Both the position numbers and the translations under genes were made by a program. The notes beneath the pieces were generated by a model. That model did not search any database and was not told the DNA's origin. It worked only from the letters and a program-made list of their open reading frames with translations. This document shows positions 1 to 5,138 of a stretch of 9,742 bases of DNA, one piece after another; position 1 is the stretch's first letter, and each line of letters opens with the position of its first letter. Source of the DNA: Candidatus Solibacter sp. (GTDB lineage Bacteria > Acidobacteriota > Terriglobia > Bryobacterales > Bryobacteraceae); NCBI GenBank assembly GCA_017883345.1, contig JADGNT010000125.1:1-9742 (forward strand), given 5' to 3'.

Positions 1-375
1 GTCCAACCGTAGGAATTGGAAGCACGGTCCACTCCCGTGACACGCGCCGCTCGGGTCACGATGCCGACACGGTCAGCGAAGAAGGACTTCGCGGTGCGGC
101 AGCTCAAGAGACGTTAGCTTCGCCGTTGCATTCGCGGGTTGTGGTGCATAGTAGTCGGACGGCGCTCCGCGGCGAACGCCTGCGGTAGCAGGAGCGGCTT
201 GGTAGAGCCCACGGGCGGCGAAGTGCGGTTCGAAGGCAAGCCCGTCAGAGACTGGGACCCGTTTCCCTACGCCGTCAAGATTCCAACTCTGTTGTCGTAC
301 ACCCAACCCAATCCAACCCAATGCCGAGAGTTGGCTATGTGGTTGAGGTTCGCTAGAATTGGAAATGAGCGTACC
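1..375. other. gene-poor left edge without an intact gene
   Basis: I find no complete gene here on either strand. Plus frame 1 is open from 139 but reads as low-complexity filler except for one ABC-ATPase-like scrap (annotated separately). A short perfect tandem duplication of the 10-mer CCAACCCAAT lies at 303-322. A minus-strand open frame across 73-552 has a hydrophobic stretch, but its second half looks like noise and it overlaps the more gene-like plus frame. The stretch looks like decayed accessory DNA; that is inference. Confidence 0.5.
196..261 (+). pseudogene. remnant of an ABC-transporter ATPase
   Basis: Twenty-two codons read LVEPTGGEVRFEGKPV followed by RDWDP. This closely resembles the segment just after Walker A in importer-type ABC ATPases (consensus about L-x-EPT-SG-x-V-x-F-x-G). 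No Walker A, Q-loop, signature or Walker B motif flanks it in any frame, and the surrounding residues look random. I read it as the relic of a deleted transporter gene. A chance match is possible because the segment is short. Confidence 0.4.
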
Positions 376-762
376 ATGCCAAAGGAACGAACCAGAGAGC
401 GCCAAGGTCGAAAGGATAAACGCCCCGGCCTCGATAATCGCGAACGTGATAGCAGCGGGCAGATCCGTGAGAGGAGAGGCGACACCCGTATCGATACACT
501 TCGGCAGACCTATGGCGACAGCTTCGCCCCCGGCATTCGTGGCGACGCACATTTGAAGACGTTACTCGAACGAACAGGCAGCAACTCGCTTTCCGATTAC
601 CTGAAGACTGGTGGACAGTCGCCGGTTAGCGGTAAGGACACGGAAGACCGCGTGAACGAGAAAGTTCCCCATATACGCTACGCCTCCGATCAGCGATTTG
701 GGGAGGCGCATCGGAAGACGAGCACATTGCACGCCGGTCTGTTTCGCCGTCTCGCTGAATAG
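376..762 (+). CDS. small basic protein of unknown function, possible partner of the Doc toxin
   Basis: This would be a 128-residue protein starting at ATG 376 (the frame stays open upstream to 139). The Shine-Dalgarno signal is weak: GGAAATGAG lies just before. The first 35 residues are rich in Arg, Lys and Glu. Residues about 35-75 form the most protein-like part: a GDTRIDTLRQTYGDSFAPG stretch, then RGDAHLKTLLERTG and SLSDYLK. This core feels like a family of short conserved hypothetical proteins, but I cannot name it. The tail after residue 75 is polar and unrecognised. The stop lies 23 nt before the Doc-like gene, in the position where Phd-type antitoxins usually sit, so a regulatory or antitoxin role is possible but inferred only from position. 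The frame may also be non-coding. Confidence 0.45.
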   Translation: MPKERTRERQGRKDKRPGLDNRERDSSGQIRERRGDTRIDTLRQTYGDSFAPGIRGDAHLKTLLERTGSNSLSDYLKTGGQSPVSGKDTEDRVNEKVPHIRYASDQRFGEAHRKTSTLHAGLFRRLAE

Positions 763-785
763 GCGAGCTCTCGACAGCGATTTCC

Positions 786-1181
786 TTGGAACAAGAACCC
801 TACTTTCTGACACGAGAACAGATCGACACGATTCACCGGGATCAGATTGAAGCCTGGGGAGGCTTGCACGGGCTGCGTAGCGAGGATGCGTTGGAGCCGG
901 CCATAGCACAGCCTCAAAACGTCTATTTTTACGGGGCCGGCGACCTCTACGAAATCGCCGCCGCGTATGCCTTCCATATCGCTGAAAGCCAGGCCTACCT
1001 TGACGGCAATAAACGTACTGGCGTGCAGGCCGCCGCTGACTTCCTTGAAATCAATGGCATCGATACCGGCCCTTTGCCGGAACTGGCCACGTACGAAGCG
1101 ATGATCCGTGTGGCCGTCCATGAGCTGGATCGATCCGGTTTAGCTGTGTTCCTGCGTGAAGTTTTGAAACCGACAATCTGA
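786..1181 (+). CDS. doc: Fic/Doc-family toxin (death-on-curing type)
   Basis: A 131-residue single-domain Fic-fold protein of Doc size. Doc toxins transfer phosphate from ATP to elongation factor EF-Tu and stop translation until an antitoxin blocks them. Family hallmarks are the start YFLTREQIDTIHRDQI, GLRSEDALEPAIAQPQN at residues 29-45, and the Fic motif at residues 69-77, QAYLDGNKR, followed by T-G. Asp73, Asn75, Lys76 and Arg77 match the consensus HxFx(D/E)(A/G)NKR, but the first position is Gln69 (CAG, 990-992) instead of the catalytic His. The start is TTG 786, because no ATG follows the upstream in-frame stop at 756-758; the ribosome site is poor. The usual Phd or AbrB-like antitoxin is not seen; the upstream small gene is the only candidate. 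Toxin family is sure; activity is uncertain. Confidence 0.9.
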   Translation: MEQEPYFLTREQIDTIHRDQIEAWGGLHGLRSEDALEPAIAQPQNVYFYGAGDLYEIAAAYAFHIAESQAYLDGNKRTGVQAAADFLEINGIDTGPLPELATYEAMIRVAVHELDRSGLAVFLREVLKPTI

Positions 1182-1266
1182 ATCAATCGCCTGCGGGATA
1201 CGCGTGGGAATCGCGGTAGCCTCAGCAGGTAGCTTTTGTGAGGTAGAATCCCGTACAATGCTGTCC

Positions 1267-1271
1267 AGGAG
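1267..1271 (+). promoter_or_regulatory. ribosome binding site deciding the tacA start
   Basis: AGGAG lies 10 nt before ATG 1282. This favours ATG 1282 over the in-frame ATG 1258, which would add eight unconserved residues, and over GTG 1204. Confidence 0.6.
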
Positions 1272-1281
1272 TGTTTCAGCC

Positions 1282-1569
1282 ATGCCCCGGCAAGCATCCC
1301 GCACAGCGCGTATCGAAGCTCGCATTGCGCCCGATGCGCTCCTGATCGTCAAGCGCGCCGCAGAGTTGCAGGGCCGCAGTATCAGCGATTTTTTGGTTGC
1401 CGCCGCCCAGGAGATCGCACATCGGACAATCGACGAAGCCCAGATCATTCGCTTGTCCGTCCAAGACCAGCAGCGTTTTGTGGAATTGCTTCTGAATCCG
1501 CCGGTTCTTGCGCCTGCCCTGAAGCGCGCCAAGAAGGCTCATGGCCGTTTGATCGCATCCTCCCGATGA
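1282..1569 (+). CDS. tacA: TacA-type antitoxin (DUF1778, ribbon-helix-helix)
   Basis: A 95-residue antitoxin of a TacAT module. The N-terminal part (about 7-45: TARIEARIAPDALLIVKRAA, then a Gly-Arg-Ser turn and SDFLVAAAQEIA) is a ribbon-helix-helix DNA-binding unit typical of DUF1778. The C-terminal part (about 57-88: IRLSVQDQQRFVELLLNPP, then ALKRAKKAH) matches the segment that in TacA proteins wraps the acetyltransferase and covers its active site. It should bind its own promoter together with the toxin. The stop overlaps the toxin start by 4 nt (ATGA 1566-1569), so translation is coupled. It is a separate unit from the Doc gene, which ends 100 nt upstream. Family assignment is confident from both halves and the gene order. 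Confidence 0.93.
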   Translation: MPRQASRTARIEARIAPDALLIVKRAAELQGRSISDFLVAAAQEIAHRTIDEAQIIRLSVQDQQRFVELLLNPPVLAPALKRAKKAHGRLIASSR

Positions 1570-2057
1570 CGGGTTCCTTCATCATAGAGCCACTTGAGCC
1601 AAGCCACGATCGTACGGCGTTTAGGTGCGGCGTGGATGCGCTGGATCGCTATTTCCGGGAGCGGGCCGGCCAGGATGCGCGCCGCCGAATCACGGCTTGC
1701 TTCGTGGCCCGCGAGATCGCGGCGGATCGGATTGCCGGATTCTATACATTGGCCGCAGGTGGGGTGCTCCTGGCGCAGATGCCAGTGCGATTTGCCAAAC
1801 GCTTGCCGCGCTATCCGACAGTACCCGTCGCGCGCCTGGGGCGCCTTGCCGTCGCTCTCGCCTATCATGGCCGTAAACTCGGGGGTGCCTTGCTGTGGGA
1901 CGCCATAGTGCGTGCCAGCCGGTCCGAAGTCGCCGTGTACGCGCTGGTCGTCGATGCCAAGGACGAACAGGCGGAGAGTTTCTATTTGCACCATGGCTTT
2001 GTTGCGTTCGGCGACACGTCGAGAACTCTCATCCTCCCCTTGCCGAAGAGGAAGTGA
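1566..2057 (+). CDS. tacT: TacT-type GNAT acetyltransferase toxin
   Basis: A 163-residue GNAT toxin. TacT enzymes acetylate the amino group of charged tRNAs with acetyl-CoA and so block translation. Seen here: the family N-terminal motif FRCGVDALDRYF (19-30), the GNAT core strand RIAGFYTLAAGGV (55-67), the acetyl-CoA loop RLAVALAYHGRKLGGALL (93-110), and VYALVVDAKDEQAESFYLHHGF (124-145), which contains Tyr140, the position of the catalytic tyrosine in Salmonella TacT. Length is normal for the family. The start ATG overlaps the tacA stop (ATGA) and has no ribosome site of its own, so toxin synthesis probably depends on translation of tacA. No truncation is visible; the module looks intact. Confidence 0.95.
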   Translation: MTGSFIIEPLEPSHDRTAFRCGVDALDRYFRERAGQDARRRITACFVAREIAADRIAGFYTLAAGGVLLAQMPVRFAKRLPRYPTVPVARLGRLAVALAYHGRKLGGALLWDAIVRASRSEVAVYALVVDAKDEQAESFYLHHGFVAFGDTSRTLILPLPKRK

Positions 2058-2190
2058 ACTTGCATCCGGAATCTGTCCCCACAAGCCGGCTTCGATCCGC
2101 CGATACGCGTCGCAACCGCCAGAGGTATCACGTCCTGCGCGTAGACTTGGCGTGGATGCAGGTGATGCTGCCGGCCCACATACACGGTAC
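2058..2190. other. convergent intergenic stretch with REP-like octamer
   Basis: This 133-nt gap separates tacT from the convergent transporter gene. It contains TCTGTCCCC (2072-2080), whose first eight bases recur in the REP-like element near 8000, and a 10-bp palindrome AAGCCGGCTT at 2083-2092. I see no convincing terminator with a T-run for either gene. Confidence 0.35.
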
Positions 2191-3084
2191 TTAGCGCCGG
2201 TGGCCCAGGAGGACGATCAGCGCGGCGCCGGCAGCCATGATCGCCGATCCGAAGAGCCGCTTCCGAATCTGGCCCTCCTGGAAGTAGCGGTAGCCGAGAA
2301 ACACGCTGATCAGGGTGGATAACTGGAAAAGGGCGAGCGAGTACCCGACTTGCAGTTTTCCGAAGGTCAACAGCGTCGCCAGTTGCATGGCGCCGGTGGT
2401 GATGGCCAGCCACAGGTAGGTGGGCCAGTTGAGGCGGAGCAGCACAACTTCATTCGCCAGGCGTTCCCTGAGGAGCAGCGCAATCGCCGCGGCAGCGATG
2501 GGGAAGCCAAGAATCGACCAGAAAACGAACGCGGTCAGGGGAGAAGAGAGCAGTAGGGCCTTCTTGAGGAAGATGGCTTCGGTAGCGGACAGGCCCAATG
2601 CCGCAAAACGGAACTGGATGCCGCGCTCGCGGAAGAAGCGTGCAAAGGCGTGGCTGCGCGGCTGGTTGACATCGCGGTCGACGACGAAGTAGCTGCCCGC
2701 CAGAATGAGGAGAACGCCAGCCGCGCCCATGGGCGTCGGGACCTCGCCGATGAGGAAGACACCCAGGACGAGAGAGATCACCGACTTGTAGGCGTTGATG
2801 GGGCCGAGGACGGAGAGGCCGGTGGAAGCGAGCGCATAGACCAGCAGCACATTGCCGGCGACGGCGAGCGCGGCACAGAAAACGATGTTCGGCCAAAACC
2901 CTGGGCCGAGTTGCAGCGGCAGCGGGCCCAAAAAGATGAGCGGGAGACAGCCCAATGTGAGTAGCGCGTGTGTCGCGCCGATGATGAACAGGGGATTCGC
3001 GGAGCGCTGCGTCAGTTGTTTCTGGAAGACGTTGGACGCCGGGTTAGCGAGGATTCTCGCCACAACGAACAGAGCGGTGAGCAT
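2191..3084 (-). CDS. EamA/DMT-family transporter
   Basis: A 297-residue very hydrophobic inner-membrane protein with about ten predicted transmembrane segments in two similar halves, the layout of EamA (drug/metabolite transporter) permeases. The first half includes ALASTGLSVLGPINAYKSVI, where the conserved Pro of EamA repeats falls, then LVLGVFLIGEVPTPMGAAGV, where the Glu-Pro-turn motif of the family ends the fourth helix. The second half repeats this as QLSTLISVFLGYRYFQEGQI. A basic loop (residues about 140-160) separates the halves. The substrate cannot be told. ATG 3084 follows the vapC stop by only 14 nt, and that gap is almost filled by a palindrome (3086-3100), so it may be transcribed with vapBC. 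The nearest purine-rich sequence, GAGAGG, overlaps the end of vapC. Confidence 0.88.
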   Translation of the reverse strand: MLTALFVVARILANPASNVFQKQLTQRSANPLFIIGATHALLTLGCLPLIFLGPLPLQLGPGFWPNIVFCAALAVAGNVLLVYALASTGLSVLGPINAYKSVISLVLGVFLIGEVPTPMGAAGVLLILAGSYFVVDRDVNQPRSHAFARFFRERGIQFRFAALGLSATEAIFLKKALLLSSPLTAFVFWSILGFPIAAAAIALLLRERLANEVVLLRLNWPTYLWLAITTGAMQLATLLTFGKLQVGYSLALFQLSTLISVFLGYRYFQEGQIRKRLFGSAIMAAGAALIVLLGHRR

Positions 3085-3085
3085 G

Positions 3086-3100
3086 AGGACGTTACGTCCT
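3086..3100 (-). promoter_or_regulatory. perfect palindrome between vapC and the transporter gene
   Basis: AGGACGT and ACGTCCT are exact inverted repeats around one base. In RNA the minus-strand copy can form a six-pair stem with a UAA loop. It covers the AGGA that could serve as ribosome site for the transporter and abuts its ATG. It could be an RNA switch or a protein site; both are inference. Confidence 0.4.
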
Positions 3101-3491
3101 ACCTCTCGTCGGGAAGCTGGAGGAGCCGCAGCTCGGGCATAGGGAAATGCTTCTGGTTGTCGGTGACCAGCACCAGCTCATGGGTAAGAGCCACGGCGGC
3201 GATGGTTACGTCGGCCAGACCGAGGGTCAGGCCTTTCTGCCGCCATTGGCGGAACAGATCGCCGGCGAGCTGGGCAATCTCCCACGTGACAGGGTAGAAT
3301 TCGAGACTTCGCAAGAACTTCTCCGTCTTGGCCTCCTCGCCGGGGCGCATGCCCATGTACAGTTCGGTGACGTTGACGGCGCAACAGGCCAGAAGGATGT
3401 CCTGCTGGGAAATCCGGGTGAGAAGCTGAGGCCGTCCGTTGCGACCGTTCAGGGCGTCGATCAGGACGCTGGAATCGAGCAGGTAGATCAT
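3099..3491 (-). CDS. vapC: VapC-type PIN-domain ribonuclease toxin
   Basis: A 130-residue PIN-domain protein. VapC toxins are Mg-dependent ribonucleases that cut tRNA or rRNA. The acidic quartet of the PIN fold is complete: Asp6 (YLLDSSVLID), Glu43 (VNVTELYMG), Asp94 (LGLADVTIAA) and Asp111 (VTDNQKHF). Length is normal. ATG 3491 overlaps the stop of the upstream antitoxin gene (ATGA, 3488-3491), so the pair is translationally coupled. The downstream transporter starts 14 nt after its stop. The specific RNA target cannot be predicted from sequence. Looks intact and functional. Confidence 0.95.
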   Translation of the reverse strand: MIYLLDSSVLIDALNGRNGRPQLLTRISQQDILLACCAVNVTELYMGMRPGEEAKTEKFLRSLEFYPVTWEIAQLAGDLFRQWRQKGLTLGLADVTIAAVALTHELVLVTDNQKHFPMPELRLLQLPDER

Positions 3492-3775
3492 TTCCCTTCC
3501 CGGCGGCGTTCGAGCTCCTCAAACCGCTGGGTGTCGAGGGCGCGGATTTGCCGCACCCACGCGGCGGCTCCCTGAGCCAGTTCCGGGTGGTCCTCGGCTT
3601 TCCATGCTCCGGCGGTTTCGCTCAGGACTTCGCGCTGGCGGCGGAGCTTGATCTCGCGCTGAGCCAGCTCGGTGAGAAACGCACTTCGGCCCCGCTTGCC
3701 GACGAGTTTGTCGATGTCGGCAACCAGGTCAACCGGCAGGATGACATGGGCTCGTCTGGTCAAATTCTTTGGCAC
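3488..3775 (-). CDS. vapB: VapB-type ribbon-helix-helix antitoxin
   Basis: A 95-residue antitoxin partner of the PIN toxin. Residues about 7-43 (RRAHVILPVDLVADIDKLVG, then RGRSAFLTELAQREI) fit a ribbon-helix-helix: a beta strand, a first helix starting at the L-P-x-D-L turn, the G-R-S-A turn and a second helix. The C-terminal half (about 44-95) is charged, with Trp58 and Trp73, and probably wraps VapC. The start is GTG 3775, which lies inside a perfect palindrome (3773-3787) and has no ribosome site; translation may be leaderless or the start weak. No in-frame ATG is available nearby. Autoregulation by the VapBC complex at the palindrome is likely from family knowledge. Confidence 0.9.
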   Translation of the reverse strand: MPKNLTRRAHVILPVDLVADIDKLVGKRGRSAFLTELAQREIKLRRQREVLSETAGAWKAEDHPELAQGAAAWVRQIRALDTQRFEELERRREGK

Positions 3776-3787
3776 ACTTATAGTGTG
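3773..3787 (-). promoter_or_regulatory. probable vapBC autoregulatory operator
   Basis: CACACT and AGTGTG form a perfect inverted repeat around TAT. The site overlaps the vapB start codon GTG. On the coding strand its core holds TATAAG, which could serve as a -10 box of a leaderless promoter; no clear -35 box was found. Ribbon-helix-helix antitoxins commonly bind such short palindromes. Confidence 0.6.
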
Positions 3788-3844
3788 ACATAAATATACT
3801 CGACGCGTGGGAGAAGTCGGTTCTTAGAATACAGTGAATGCGGA

Positions 3845-4399
3845 CTAACCCTTTTGCGGGTTCGCTGCCTTCATGGTGGCGATGCGCTCCTGCATGTGAC
3901 GCGTCAGTGGCGGCACCATGCCGAGCATGCGCTGTACCAGCATGAGCTGGCCGCGATGGTGCATCTCGTGCTCCTTGGGCGAAATCATCATCTCGAAGCG
4001 CGACTTGCTCGGCGGCACCATCCCTTGCGGGTACTGTACGCTCTCCGCCAGGAAAGCCTCGGAGAGACCTTCCAGGGTTTGGGCGTACTTTTCGCCTTCG
4101 GCGTGCAGCATTGCGAGAATCTGCGCCTTGGAGCGTGCCACCTGCTCCTCGGCCGCCTGCTTGGCATGGAAGCCGAAGAAGTCGAAGCCCACCAACGTAG
4201 CGAGGTGCTCGGTGAGGTGTAGCTGTTCCTGCAGGCGTGCGCCCACCGCGATGTGGATCAAAGTCTCGGCGACGCTGCGGCAGCCCGCCGCGGCGCGAAA
4301 GCTGTAGCTTTCCTCGGGGATCTCTTCGGCGATCTTGATGGTGTTGGCGCGTACCGTGCGGAAGGACGCGGCCATTTCTTTCGGTCCGTAATAAGTCAT
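3845..4399 (-). CDS. DinB-superfamily metal-binding protein
   Basis: A 184-residue protein of the DinB/YfiT-like four-helix-bundle superfamily, whose members bind a divalent metal through three histidines and include thiol-dependent S-transferases; many have no known function. The triad is visible as His49 (ETLIHIAVG) and His144 plus His148 (PKEHEMHHRGQL), the typical H-x3-H at the start of the last helix. The N-terminal pattern with a Ser-Phe-Arg stretch before the first histidine is also usual. ATG 4399 has a strong ribosome site, GAGGAG, 5 nt upstream (4405-4410). It stands alone: 69 nt separate it from vapB and a repeat block lies upstream. Its substrate cannot be inferred. Confidence 0.88.
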   Translation of the reverse strand: MTYYGPKEMAASFRTVRANTIKIAEEIPEESYSFRAAAGCRSVAETLIHIAVGARLQEQLHLTEHLATLVGFDFFGFHAKQAAEEQVARSKAQILAMLHAEGEKYAQTLEGLSEAFLAESVQYPQGMVPPSKSRFEMMISPKEHEMHHRGQLMLVQRMLGMVPPLTRHMQERIATMKAANPQKG

Positions 4400-4506
4400 A
4401 GTGGCTCCTCTGAGTGAATACCCTTCAGTTTAGCGTAGCGTGGAGCGACCAGACCCAGAGGGTACCCCGGTTGCCACGTCGGCGTCCTTGCCGGCTTCTT
4501 CAAAGA

Positions 4507-4528
4507 ATGCCGGTAGGAATACCGGCAT
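4507..4528. repeat. GNRA-loop hairpin, copy 1
   Basis: A perfect 9-bp stem, ATGCCGGTA with TACCGGCAT, closes the tetraloop GGAA on the plus strand. It is followed by a second small hairpin, GCGGG with CCCGC around GCG (4534-4546). Confidence 0.75.
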
Positions 4529-4556
4529 GGCAGGCGGGGCGCCCGCTCTACAGAGA

Positions 4557-4578
4557 ATGCCGGTAGCAATACCGGCAT
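4557..4578. repeat. GNRA-loop hairpin, copy 2
   Basis: The same perfect 9-bp stem as copy 1 with loop GCAA. The only change within the hairpin is in the loop, and it still fits GNRA. A third left arm without its partner stands at 4672-4680. Confidence 0.75.
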
Positions 4579-4642
4579 GGCAGGCCGGGCGCTTACGCTA
4601 CGCCACACCACACAGAGTGGAGCGACGTTTCAGGTTGCCACG

Positions 4643-4665
4643 CCGGCGTCCTTGCCGGGGTTTTT
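4643..4665 (+). terminator. terminator-like hairpin inside the second A repeat
   Basis: CCGGC and GCCGG pair around GTCCTT and are followed by GG and five T on the plus strand. The stem is short and there is no plus-strand gene upstream, so this may be only part of the repeat. The first A copy keeps the fold with a G-T wobble pair. Confidence 0.25.
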
Positions 4666-4693
4666 CAAAGAATGCCGGTATAAAGACGAAGGG

Positions 4694-5092
4694 TCAGAAT
4701 GCGTCGCGTAACCATTCGATGCGCGGTGGCTGGTCGAGCACGATGCTGACAATATCGAAGCGCGTATCCCGCCACGGGATTTCGGTGCGCCGCGCGTAGT
4801 CGCGGGCGGCGCGCTCCACGCGGCCGCGCTTCTCCGCATCCACCGCCGACTCGGGCGGGCCGAATTCTTCGCTGCCGCGCGTCTTGACTTCGATGAAGGC
4901 GAGCTTGCGGCCATCCCAGACCACCAGGTCGATCTCGCCAGAGCCGGAGAGCGTGCGGTAGTTGCGCGCCACGACCGTGCATCCGCGCGCGCGCAGGAAG
5001 CGGTGCGCCAAGTCTTCGCCGATGCGTCCGTGATTCTCCGCATAGCGGCGGCGCCGGATACGGTCGGCGGCGCGGTAGAGCAGGCCGATCAT
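4694..5092 (-). CDS. yraN: YraN family protein (UPF0102), putative endonuclease fold
   Basis: A 132-residue protein of the widespread UPF0102/YraN family, related to PD-(D/E)xK nucleases; its role is not settled, and it is often linked to DNA repair or recombination by fold. Family motifs: HGRIGEDLAHRFLRARG (21-37) with Glu26, ARNYRTLSGSGEIDLVVWDG (42-61) with Asp55, and AFIEVKTR (65-72) with Glu68 and Lys70, followed by FDIVSIV (112-118). Length is normal. The start ATG 5092 overlaps the stop of the last mini-ORF of a tandem array that links it to the upstream methyltransferase. It is the last gene of the aminotransferase-methyltransferase-yraN operon, and the transcript then runs into the repeat block. 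Confidence 0.95.
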   Translation of the reverse strand: MIGLLYRAADRIRRRRYAENHGRIGEDLAHRFLRARGCTVVARNYRTLSGSGEIDLVVWDGRKLAFIEVKTRGSEEFGPPESAVDAEKRGRVERAARDYARRTEIPWRDTRFDIVSIVLDQPPRIEWLRDAF

Positions 5093-5138
5093 TTGAGCCC
5101 CGTCATTTGATTCCCATCATTTGATTCCCATCATTTGA
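5089..5138 (-). repeat. 14-nt tandem array forming a chain of ATGA-coupled mini-ORFs
   Basis: TCATTTGA (TCAAATGA on the coding strand) occurs four times in exact 14-nt phase at 5089, 5103, 5117 and 5131. The methyltransferase stop sits in the 5131 copy and the yraN start in the 5089 copy. On the minus strand each copy ends one frame with TGA and starts the next with an overlapping ATG, giving three five-codon ORFs: 5134-5117 (MMGIK), 5120-5103 (MMGIK) and 5106-5089 (MTGLK). The first two units are identical, the third has diverged. Each ATG is preceded by GGGA or GGGG a few bases upstream, a weak ribosome site. Confidence 0.85.

Larger units (their letters stand above)
4400..4693. repeat. repeat block with two interleaved hairpin-forming families
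   Basis: No gene is visible. Family A (about 47 nt, 4469-4515 and 4633-4680) begins GGTTGCCACG and ends AAGAATGCCGGTA; each copy is preceded by GTGGAGCGAC (4440-4449, 4617-4626). Family B (about 45 nt, period 50, near 4501-4547 and 4551-4599) carries a 9-bp stem ATGCCGGTA/TACCGGCAT plus GCATGGCAGGC. The A copies end in the left arm of the B stem, so the families share a module. The block lies between the yraN 3' end and the dinB promoter and resembles REP or small non-autonomous elements. Confidence 0.75.

Noticed and set aside
303..322. Tandem 10-mer CCAACCCAAT twice, considered as start of a repeat array
   Set aside because: Only two copies, no spacer pattern and no palindrome; not a CRISPR or iteron array.
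73..552. Minus-strand open frame of 159 codons with a hydrophobic stretch
   Set aside because: Only residues about 30-65 look membrane-like; the rest resembles noise, there is no ribosome site, and the plus-strand frame 376-762 has the more gene-like composition. Not annotated, though not excluded.
1231..1259. Possible tacAT promoter with -10 boxes TAGAAT (1244-1249) or TACAAT (1254-1259)
   Set aside because: No acceptable -35 box at 16-18 nt spacing and no clear palindrome for the antitoxin could be found, so I did not list it as a promoter.
1982..2413. Minus-strand 143-codon frame across the tacT-transporter gap
   Set aside because: Most of it lies inside tacT and antisense-frame to the transporter coding region; the part in the gap shows no domain. 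Treated as a shadow frame.
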